Assembly: GCF_010731875.1 (NCBI RefSeq)
Contig: NZ_AP022595.1
Coordinates: 434,001 to 498,000 of the forward strand
Length of the DNA: 64,000 nt
Direction: 5' to 3'
Source of the DNA: Mycolicibacterium sarraceniae
Lineage (GTDB): Bacteria; Actinomycetota; Actinomycetes; Mycobacteriales; Mycobacteriaceae
In this document: positions 57,139 through 64,000 of the stretch, piece after piece
How the letters are laid out: every line of letters starts with the position of its first letter
Position numbering within the stretch: position 1 is the stretch's first letter
The notes under the pieces: model-generated
Told to the model about the DNA's origin: nothing
The model's input: the letters and a program-made list of their open reading frames with translations, nothing else
Database searches by the model: none
Position numbers and translations under genes: made by a program

Positions 57139-58021
57139 GGTGTCGGAGCCCAGTAGGCCAACATCTCGGCGAAGGTCTCGAAGGCCGGTTTGGACACGCC
57201 GTAGGGCGCCTCGAAGTGCAGGCTCAGCGGATACCCCAGGTCGACCGCGCCGTCGATGATGCGCTTGTACAGCTCGACCAGCAGTCGGCGCTTGATATCG
57301 GGTGGGCTGGCAGCAAGGTCGCGGACGAATTGCTGCTCGGCGGCGACAGCCGCGTTGCCGGAGTCCTGGATGAGCCACTCGATCAGGCCGACTGTGCTCT
57401 CCAGCTTCGGTACGAAGCCGAAAGACAGCAGGATCTCGGGGCGGTGATCGCTGAATCGGGCGAATTCGCGCAGGAAGCTCACGATCGCGTCGGAATACAG
57501 CAGTTGCGTCATGGCGAAGGTGGCGCCGCGGTCGCATTTGAACTGGAATCGCTCACGCTCACCGTCTCGGGTCGGGATGACGATGGCGCCGCGGTTGGCG
57601 ACGAGATCGTCGAACTTCAACAGCGCGTCGGTCGGTGCCACTCCCGCGCCGTCGCCGTCGTTCATCGTGCGGGGGACGCCCACGAAGATGATGCCGTCGA
57701 ACCCCGCTGCGCCCAGGCCGGTCAGCCGGCTGCGTAGCGCGGATTCGTCGAGGAAGGCGGTGACTTGCGTGCACAGGCCGCGTACGCCGGGCAGTTCGGG
57801 ACCGATGACCAGAAGTCCACGACGTCGAGTTTGGGCTGCATGTCGATGGGCCGGTCGTCGTCCTCGGCGATCATGCCGGGGATCATGACGTGACCGATCC
57901 GGCCGGCGAGCCCGGTCTGGGCGGCCAGTTCCAGGACGTTGTGCGCTTCGTGGCGGGCGTGCTGGGTACCGCGGTCGATGTTGGGTGGCACCAGTTCCAG
58001 TGCGACGGTGTTCAGGGGCAC
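57135..58021 (-). pseudogene. metF: Methylenetetrahydrofolate reductase-like gene, frameshifted
   Basis: Reads as one ~295-codon protein interrupted by a frameshift. The first frame (GTG 58021, [15 protein letters not shown] then [17 protein letters not shown]) runs into stop 57722. The second frame continues without loss as IGPELPGVRGLCTQVTAFLD, GFDGIIFVGVPRTMNDGDG and SFGFVPKLES to 57135. The switch is near 57803-57815, at DFWS/LVIGP, and looks like a 1- or 7-base deletion between CTGGTC repeats. The family is the unusual actinobacterial MTHFR-like type that makes 5-methyl-THF for MetE. If real, the product is inactive; a sequencing error is possible. Confidence 0.75.
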
Positions 58022-58091
58022 CAGGGAGATCCGATCGTGTGGGAGTGAACCCGTTGCGCCCCAGGACAAGCTGGGGCGCAACGGGTGGTGC

Positions 58092-60368
58092 TCAGGCGTC
58101 GGCGCGGACTTGCGTGGCGGCGTCGACCATGTTGCGCAGCGCGGCTTCGACCTCATCGGTCTTGCGGGTTTTCAGACCGCAGTCTGGGTTGACCCACAAC
58201 CGATCCGGGCCGACGGCTTGCAGCGCGGCACGTAGGCCCTCGACGATCTCGCTGGTGTCCGGCACCCGAGGCGAGTGGATGTCGTAGACACCGGGTCCGA
58301 TGCTGTTGGCGAATCCCGCGGCTGTCAGGTCGCCGACGATCTCCATGTGTGAGCGGGCGGCTTCCACCGAGGTCACGTCGGCATCCAGGGCGGCGATCGC
58401 TCCGATCACCTCACCGAATTCCGAGTAGCACAGATGCGTGTGGATCTGGGTGGAGTCGGCGACTCCTGACGTCGACAGGCGGAACGCAGACACTGCCCAG
58501 TCCAGGTAGGCGTCTTTGTCCTTGCGTCGCAACGGAAGAAGCTCACGCAATGCGGGTTCGTCGACCTGGATGATGGCGATGCCGGCGGCTTCCAGATCCA
58601 CCGTCTCATCCCGGATCGCCAGTGCCACCTGATTGGCGGAATCGGCCAGCGGCTGATCGTCGCGGACGAACGACCACGCCAGGATGGTCACCGGACCGGT
58701 CAGCATGCCTTTGACCGGCTTGCCGGTCAGAGATTGGGCGTAGGTGGCCCACTCGACCGTCATCGGTGCCGGGCGGGCCACGTCGCCGTAGAGGATCGGT
58801 GGCCGCACGCACCGGGTCCCGTAGGACTGCACCCAGCCATTCGTTGTCGCGAAGAACCCGTCGAGCTGCTCGGCGAAGTACTGAACCATGTCGTTGCGTT
58901 CCGGCTCGCCATGCACCAACACGTCCAGGCCGAGCCGCTCCTGCAGCCGGATCACCGACTCGACCTCGGCCTTCATGCGGTTGGTGTACTCGGTCTGGTC
59001 GATCTCACCGGCAACCCAGGCCGCACGGGCCTTACGAATCTCGACGGTCTGCGGATACGACCCGATGGTCGTGGTCGGCAGCGCGGGCAGGTTCAGCCGC
59101 GCGTCCTGACTCGTGCGCCGGTCAGCCGCGGGCCCACGGCTGGCACCCGACGCCAGGATCGACGACAGCCGTGTGCGGACGTCATCGTTGTGTAGGCGGG
59201 GATCAGACCTGCGGGAGGCTGCTGCGGCGTCGGCCTCACCGATGGCCGAGGCGACTCGGTCACGGCCATCTCGCAGCGCTGCGGAAAGGGCCGCGACCTC
59301 GATGATCTTCTCCGACCCGAAGGCCAGCCAGCTGCGCAAGGCGTCGTCGGCGTGGGTTTCCGGCGTCAGCGAGTAGGGCACGTGCAGCGTCGAGCACGAT
59401 GTCGACACCGCGATCGATGCAGCTGAATTGCGCAGCGAGTCAAGGGTGTCCAACGCTGTGCGCACATCTGTTCGCCACACGTTGCGGCCGTCCACTACGC
59501 CGGCGACGAGGATCTTGTCGGCCAGTTCGCTCACTGTGCCGATGGCGGGATCCGAGCCGTAGACCAGGTCGACCCCGATCGCCTCGACCGGGGTCCGGGC
59601 CAGTGCCGGCAGCGCTTGGCCGAGGGCGCCGAAATACGACGCGACGAAGATTGCCGGACGCTCGGTAACTTCGCCCAGTGTCGTGTAGACCTGTTCGGCC
59701 AGTGCGGGCCCGTCGTCCAGGGTGTCGGTGACCAGAATGGGTTCGTCGATCTGCACCCATCGAGCACCGGCATCGGCCAGCACAGTGAGTAGCTCGACAT
59801 AGAGCGGCACCACGTCGTCGAGGCGCTCGGTCGGCGACGAAGCTCCGTCGACTGCCTTGCTCAGCGCAAGGAACGTCAGCGGTCCGATGATGACCGGGCG
59901 TGCCGGTACACCTGCGTCCTGAGCTTGCTGGAGTTCGTTGAGGACTTTTGCCGGGTTCAGCCTGAAGACGGTGTCGGGGCCGATTTCGGGGACGATGTAG
60001 TGGTAGTTCGTGTCGAACCATTTGGTCATTTCCAGCGGCGCCACCTCTGCGGTGCCACGGGCGGCCGCGAAGTAGCGATCCAGCTCGTCGTCGACGACGG
60101 CATACCGGGCCGGTAATGCGCCCAGCAGGACCGCGGTATCGAGCATCTGGTCGTAATAGGAGAAGGTGTTGACTGGAATCGAGTCGAGGCCAGCGGCGGT
60201 GAGTTCTGCCCAACCTTGCCTACGCAGGTCAGCGGCGACCGACTCCAGATCGGCCTTATCGATGCGACCCGACCAGTAGCCCTCGATCGCGCGTTTGAGT
60301 TCGCGACGAGGCCCGATCCGTGGGGATCCCAATGTGGTTGCGGTGAAGGGTGTAACGGTAGGAGACAC
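58092..60368 (-). CDS. metE: Cobalamin-independent methionine synthase
   Basis: A 758-residue enzyme transferring methyl from 5-methyltetrahydropteroyl-glutamate to homocysteine without B12. The N-terminal half starts [15 protein letters not shown]; the catalytic half has [21 protein letters not shown] and the zinc-site sequences HTHLCYSE (His, Cys) and NPDCGLKTR (Cys). GTG at 60368 gives the conserved N terminus. A cobalamin riboswitch lies in its leader, so B12 should shut it off. It is first in the metE-metF-folP-like run. Confidence 0.96.
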   Translation of the reverse strand: MSPTVTPFTATTLGSPRIGPRRELKRAIEGYWSGRIDKADLESVAADLRRQGWAELTAAGLDSIPVNTFSYYDQMLDTAVLLGALPARYAVVDDELDRYFAAARGTAEVAPLEMTKWFDTNYHYIVPEIGPDTVFRLNPAKVLNELQQAQDAGVPARPVIIGPLTFLALSKAVDGASSPTERLDDVVPLYVELLTVLADAGARWVQIDEPILVTDTLDDGPALAEQVYTTLGEVTERPAIFVASYFGALGQALPALARTPVEAIGVDLVYGSDPAIGTVSELADKILVAGVVDGRNVWRTDVRTALDTLDSLRNSAASIAVSTSCSTLHVPYSLTPETHADDALRSWLAFGSEKIIEVAALSAALRDGRDRVASAIGEADAAAASRRSDPRLHNDDVRTRLSSILASGASRGPAADRRTSQDARLNLPALPTTTIGSYPQTVEIRKARAAWVAGEIDQTEYTNRMKAEVESVIRLQERLGLDVLVHGEPERNDMVQYFAEQLDGFFATTNGWVQSYGTRCVRPPILYGDVARPAPMTVEWATYAQSLTGKPVKGMLTGPVTILAWSFVRDDQPLADSANQVALAIRDETVDLEAAGIAIIQVDEPALRELLPLRRKDKDAYLDWAVSAFRLSTSGVADSTQIHTHLCYSEFGEVIGAIAALDADVTSVEAARSHMEIVGDLTAAGFANSIGPGVYDIHSPRVPDTSEIVEGLRAALQAVGPDRLWVNPDCGLKTRKTDEVEAALRNMVDAATQVRADA

Positions 60369-60494
60369 GAGCAGCGTCTTTCTGATGCGACGGGAAGCTC
60401 ATCGCCCTCGGACCTCTGCCAAATGCGGTCGCTGACCACAGCTTGGAGTCCGCCCATTCCACGAGGCGATGCGCCGCTGGGCGCGGCGCACCCA

Positions 60495-60690
60495 GCACAC
60501 CTGGCAGGTCTTCGGACTCGCAGGCACGCACCCCTATGAGTGCACCTAATGGCCGTCGCTTCCCAGTCGTGAAGACCAGTGCCGATGACGGCGGTCGTTC
60601 CTGCATACCGCTGCGGGACAGTCCCGGATTCTCACCGGGTTCCCTCTCACGCCACGCCTGTGCGAGCACGCGCCGCTCGATGCTGCGGGC
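60495..60690 (-). ncRNA. Cobalamin riboswitch upstream of metE
   Basis: On the minus strand the leader contains GAGGGAACCCGGTGAGAATC followed by CGGGACTGTCCCGCAGCGG (60606-60648), then GGAACGACCGCC, CACTGG, GGGAAGCGACGGCCA and the 3' closing GCCTGCGAGTCCGAAGACC (60503-60525). This is a clear AdoCbl riboswitch core in the correct order. It ends ~130 bases before metE. Boundaries are approximate. Confidence 0.92.
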
Positions 60691-60730
60691 ATTTCGCCCC
60701 CAGCAGACCAGTTGCGCAGCTCAGAATACC

Positions 60731-61007
60731 CGCCCCTGACATGCCGACAGTCGGCGCCGCCAGCACCGCAGCAGGTCGGTGTGTCCCGGACCGCCCGCTG
60801 GACCTACTCGCAGGCGCGCTATCTACCTTCGCCCACGCGGCCGGCAAGGGGCAATGCCGGCGTCACGATGCTGAAATGTGTTCGACATCAACGCCTTAGC
60901 GCGCAACGGCAAGGCATCGGGTTCGCGGCGCGGCGCCCGTCGTCGCCGTCGAGCAGGTGATATGACGTGCGGTCATGGATTGATCACACAGCAGAACGGG
61001 TGGTGTC
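60731..61007. other. Region between metE leader and recombinase gene
   Basis: About 275 bases. It should contain the metE promoter (minus) and the upstream end of the recombinase element (plus). No terminal repeat or att site could be recognised without the other end of the element. Confidence 0.45.
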
Positions 61008-62213
61008 ATGGAGGCTGATCGGTTTTCTGTTCGCAAGGTCCGGCACCGGGACAAGAGTCAGTCCTTTTGGATCTTCACCCCCGATCTGGAGGTGCACCGG
61101 CCCTCACTGACCGTCTTGTGCCGGTACCAGAGGTCCACTCAGCAGACCTACGCCTACAGTCTGGCCGATCATTTGAACTGGTTGCTGGCCAATGGCAAAT
61201 CGGTCGACACGGTCACTCTTGACGATTTGCGGCGCTACATGAACGGCCTGACCGGTCAACTCGACGGCGTCTACGGCGCAGCGTGGCGAAAACCGACCCA
61301 GAGGCCGCTGGGTGCCTCGGCCGCGGGGAACGTAGCTTCGATCGTCAAAGCCTTCTATCTGGCGCTGGCCGTGTCGCACAACATCAACGCCAAACTGGTG
61401 GAGGCACTCACGTCCCATCACACTGCACGACAAGGCGCGACACGGTGGAACGGTGAAGCCAATCCCCTTGCACCGAAGAAAGCGGCTCGCCGACCCCGCT
61501 TTCTGCCAGATGAACAGGTACAAGCTCTGTTTGCGCCAGGGGTACTGACAACGGCGCGTGACGTCATGATCGTCACCTGGCTCCACGACGCAGGTATCAG
61601 GGTGGGCGGCCTGTGCGGGCTACGGTTCTGCGACTTGCACCTCACCCATCACCATCGATGCCAGCGCACCGATCCGCACATTCACATCGTCGGTCGCGAT
61701 GACAACCCCAATGGTGCCCGCGCGAAGACTCGTGCACCGGTCAACCTCGCCGATGACGGGACCGTTCTGGACGGGGTCATCCGTGCAGTGAGCCCGGACA
61801 TGATCAGCACGTTCCACGCCTACCTACTCGACGAGTTCCATCCGATGCAGCACCTGGTGGACCACGAGCAGGTCCTCGTGCATGTCCTGGGGAAAACCCC
61901 GGGCGCGGCGTTGACCACTGCCGGGGTGCGCAAGATGCTTGGCCGAGCGTGCACGAGGGCCGGGATGCAGGCGCGGGTCACCCCGCACGGATTCCGGCAC
62001 AAAGCTGCAGCGACGTTCTACGCCGAAACTGACTTCAACGCCGAGATGGTCGCTCAAGAGTTCGGCTGGGCAAGCCCGCAGATGGTCACCGATCTCTACG
62101 GCAAGTCCGCCAACCAGCATGCGATGAAATATCTGCAGCGGGCCTGGGATGCCACGGCACGACCACCGACCGAAAGCTACCTCGTGCCGGTAGCCTCGAA
62201 AGACACTCCATGA
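61008..62213 (+). CDS. Tyrosine recombinase (TnpA-like)
   Basis: A 401-residue site-specific recombinase. It has a core-binding SAM-like domain (~35-135) and a catalytic domain with Arg198 (DAGIRVGGLCGLR), His327-x-x-Arg330 (HGFRHKAA), Trp354 (FGWASPQM, where a His is common) and nucleophile Tyr364 (TDLYGKS). Its stop overlaps by four bases (ATGA) the start of a second recombinase-like gene, the arrangement of Tn554 TnpA-TnpB and of recombinase-in-trio elements. There is a weak SD before ATG 61008. Confidence 0.9.
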   Translation: MEADRFSVRKVRHRDKSQSFWIFTPDLEVHRPSLTVLCRYQRSTQQTYAYSLADHLNWLLANGKSVDTVTLDDLRRYMNGLTGQLDGVYGAAWRKPTQRPLGASAAGNVASIVKAFYLALAVSHNINAKLVEALTSHHTARQGATRWNGEANPLAPKKAARRPRFLPDEQVQALFAPGVLTTARDVMIVTWLHDAGIRVGGLCGLRFCDLHLTHHHRCQRTDPHIHIVGRDDNPNGARAKTRAPVNLADDGTVLDGVIRAVSPDMISTFHAYLLDEFHPMQHLVDHEQVLVHVLGKTPGAALTTAGVRKMLGRACTRAGMQARVTPHGFRHKAAATFYAETDFNAEMVAQEFGWASPQMVTDLYGKSANQHAMKYLQRAWDATARPPTESYLVPVASKDTP

Positions 62214-64000
62214 GCGCAGCAGCAGCAGAGGCTCAGCCTCCAATCCTGGAGACTGCCAGCGACTACCTGAGTCTCACCATCGAGCAGCGCTACACCGTTG
62301 TCAGCCAACACTTTCCGCCGTGGCTGTTGGCCGAACCGATCGCCTTCCCACCCCAGCATCCGACCTACGGTTGGGCGTGCCTGGTCCCCGAGTGCGCGGG
62401 CACACTCAACACAACGTGTAGGGACCTGATGTGCGCTGAACATTTGAAGCAATACCGCCAGCTGAAGGCCCCCGCAGATCTCGAAGAATTCATCCGCGGT
62501 GCTAGGCCCGGGAGATTTGCCCAATTCGGTTGGGCGCTAACGCCTAAGCCCGACTGTGCGATCTGCGGCGCCAATCGGCAAGCCGACCAGCACGGCTACT
62601 GTCACCAACATGCGAACTCGCTGCGCAAAGCACAGCGCAGTGGCCTCAGCGAAGCACAGTGGCGCCGCGACGCGCATCCGTTGCCGAGGATTGCCCGCTG
62701 CACGGTTTCGCGCTGCGCCCACGATAGCGCGGTGTCAGGCTGGGACCATCACCGCGTGTGCAGAAGCCATCTCCGTCTCTGGCACCGCTGGCTGACCGTC
62801 ACAGGCGGACAGGCAGATTCGGAATCCTGGGACGCGTGGCTCACGTCGAAACAAGTCAGAGATTCGGTGACGCACCCGACCATGCGAGGGCAACTGTCAT
62901 TGGCGATGCTCCCGCTCGGCTTGCAGCGTGAGATCCGTTACGCCCTGCATCGCCATGCCGGACTCGCGCGACGCACACAATGGCGGCCCTCCGAGTTGCA
63001 GAAAGTGGTCGATGCTCTGGCGGCAAACGCCGTGGAGTCACTCAACGATCCCCTGTTCACCGAGCTCGCAGCCAACAGCCGCCGCATCGACGCGCGCCGC
63101 ATCTGGGTAGCCCTTCCCTTCGCGGCGCGCAGTCTCACCGTCACTGCCGACCTTGCCAAATCCGCGGGCTGGTTCGACCCGGTACTCGTCGGAAGCACAC
63201 CATTTCCCGGATCACAAGGACAGCCGAACCGACGCAAAGTCTGGGATCTCACCGCAGTCTCACAGCGCTGGCTGCGGGATTTGGTCTGGGAACACCTGCG
63301 CGACGAGGCCCTCAAACCCGCCGGGAAACGGCCCAGCACAGCAACGCTTTACAACAAAATCACCGGCATCATCCTGCTGTCGCAGATACTGCGGAAAAAC
63401 CGTAAGGACCACGGAAACGACCCCGCCCGACTTGACAGAACCGATGCGCTCGCGGTCAAGGACACCTGGGACCTATGGTTCCTCGAGCAGACTCCCCTCC
63501 CTTTCCAGAACGAAAACGCCAAGCGAGCCAGCACTCTCAACGAGCTGACACGCCATCGCTACATGTCCGGTATCCGACTTGTACTCCAGCGCAGCCGCGA
63601 ACGCCATCGAGCCCCGGCAGGGTTGGACCCCTTCATCTACAGCCTTCCCGACTACCCGATCCCCACGAAGAAGCCGCGACCGCGCCCCTTGACCTACAGC
63701 GACTTTCAACTGCTGGTCAACCCCGAGAGTGTGACCGCTCTTGAAGCACTCGACACCCACAATCTCGGCCTCGCTGACATTTGGCTCACCCAGGCCTTCC
63801 AAGGTGGCCGGATCAGCGAAACACTCAAACTCCGACTCGGTTGTGTAGGACTCGTCGGCGCCGCTCAACCCTATATCTGGCGAGACCTCAGCAAAGTCAA
63901 CGTCGTCGACTACGGTATGCCCTGCTATCTGCCGGTCTACGAACGACTGCTTCACCGTGGGGATCACACGGGCGAAACTTCGCACCCGCTACGCCGAGCA
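62210..64000 (+). CDS. Large Tn554 TnpB-like tyrosine recombinase with Cys/His clusters (partial)
   Basis: An open frame of 597 codons running off the right edge; it overlaps the first recombinase gene by four bases. The N-terminal third has three Cys/His modules: Cys57/62/75-His78, Cys116/119/131-His134 and Cys164/169/184-His187, each ending CxxH, likely zinc-binding. The middle (~250-500) resembles phage-integrase core-binding sequence, and the last visible part (LADIWLTQAFQGGRISETLK) carries the catalytic Arg534 of a tyrosine recombinase. The His-x-x-Arg and Tyr lie beyond the window. By size and layout it is TnpB-like; the zinc modules are my observation. Confidence 0.8.
   Translation, partial: MSAAAAEAQPPILETASDYLSLTIEQRYTVVSQHFPPWLLAEPIAFPPQHPTYGWACLVPECAGTLNTTCRDLMCAEHLKQYRQLKAPADLEEFIRGARPGRFAQFGWALTPKPDCAICGANRQADQHGYCHQHANSLRKAQRSGLSEAQWRRDAHPLPRIARCTVSRCAHDSAVSGWDHHRVCRSHLRLWHRWLTVTGGQADSESWDAWLTSKQVRDSVTHPTMRGQLSLAMLPLGLQREIRYALHRHAGLARRTQWRPSELQKVVDALAANAVESLNDPLFTELAANSRRIDARRIWVALPFAARSLTVTADLAKSAGWFDPVLVGSTPFPGSQGQPNRRKVWDLTAVSQRWLRDLVWEHLRDEALKPAGKRPSTATLYNKITGIILLSQILRKNRKDHGNDPARLDRTDALAVKDTWDLWFLEQTPLPFQNENAKRASTLNELTRHRYMSGIRLVLQRSRERHRAPAGLDPFIYSLPDYPIPTKKPRPRPLTYSDFQLLVNPESVTALEALDTHNLGLADIWLTQAFQGGRISETLKLRLGCVGLVGAAQPYIWRDLSKVNVVDYGMPCYLPVYERLLHRGDHTGETSHPLRRA

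Larger units (their letters stand above)
61008..64000 (+). mobile_element. Tn554/recombinase-trio-like element (incomplete)
   Basis: Two overlapping tyrosine recombinase genes on one strand, the second large, as in Tn554 (tnpA, tnpB, tnpC) and recombinase-in-trio elements. The third gene, cargo and right end lie beyond 64000. It sits directly upstream of the divergent metE leader. Confidence 0.7.

Noticed and set aside
57722-58021. Programmed frameshifting in metF
   Set aside because: The site lacks a slippery heptamer and downstream structure that I can see; a deletion between CTGGTC repeats explains it more simply.

Overview
This is high-GC actinobacterial chromosome, almost certainly from a rapidly growing mycobacterium (Mycolicibacterium type). 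The evidence is a PE-PPE hydrolase, an MmpL transporter, a two-FHA ABC transporter of the Rv1747 type, and gene order that follows the M. tuberculosis block pmmB-upp-Rv3311-add-deoA-cdd-sdhCDAB-(Rv3329)-dacB1-(Rv3335c)-trpS-metC-metA-(Rv3342)-folD-(Rv3359). That comparison is from memory, not from a search. Almost all the sequence is coding, and many genes overlap by 1-4 bases.

Layout. 1-3.6 kb: end of a phosphomannomutase gene, upp, an Rv3311-like gene and a secreted PE-PPE hydrolase. 3.9-9.7 kb: a small accessory block of methyltransferase, PhyH-type dioxygenase and Gfo/Idh/MocA oxidoreductase, running into a large MmpL gene. 9.8-12.6 kb: nucleoside salvage (add-deoA-cdd). 12.8-16.2 kb: succinate dehydrogenase sdhCDAB. 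16.3-23.5 kb: a pseudogene, then an amine catabolism set (permease, aldehyde dehydrogenase, AsnC regulator, class III aminotransferase, strictosidine synthase-like protein). 23.5-32.5 kb: dacB1, a YihY/BrkB membrane protein, trpS, a lipoprotein hydrolase, an amidohydrolase, xthA, a decayed hydrolase and monomeric icd. 32.6-36.1 kb: SAM-IV riboswitch, metC, metX and a methyltransferase. 36.1-38.5 kb: two tandem PAS-GGDEF genes. 38.5-43.7 kb: a TetR scrap, DUF3017 gene, folD, an Old Yellow Enzyme and the FHA-ABC transporter. 43.8-47.3 kb: a truncated MPT63-like gene, then a cobalamin riboswitch with a NiCoT cobalt/nickel transporter, a metal-sensor-like ArsR regulator, a palindrome and sodA. 47.4-55.9 kb: prpR facing prpDBC and pyc (propionate to pyruvate to oxaloacetate). 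55.9-60.7 kb: a [2Fe-2S] protein, a DHPS-like gene, a frameshifted MTHFR gene and metE behind a second cobalamin riboswitch. 61.0-64.0 kb: two overlapping tyrosine recombinase genes of a Tn554/recombinase-trio-like mobile element that runs off the window.

Shared themes. Methionine and one-carbon metabolism recurs: SAM-IV riboswitch-metC-metX, folD, the DHPS-like gene, the MTHFR gene and metE. Cobalamin links the NiCoT transporter to metE through two separate B12 riboswitches. Signs of rearrangement are common: four gene remnants, a frameshifted metF and a recombinase element immediately upstream of the metE leader. No tRNA, rRNA, CRISPR array or prophage was seen. The least familiar parts are the 3.9-6.5 kb enzyme trio, the tandem diguanylate cyclases, the folP-like/metF/metE set and the two-recombinase element with three Cys/His clusters in its second protein.
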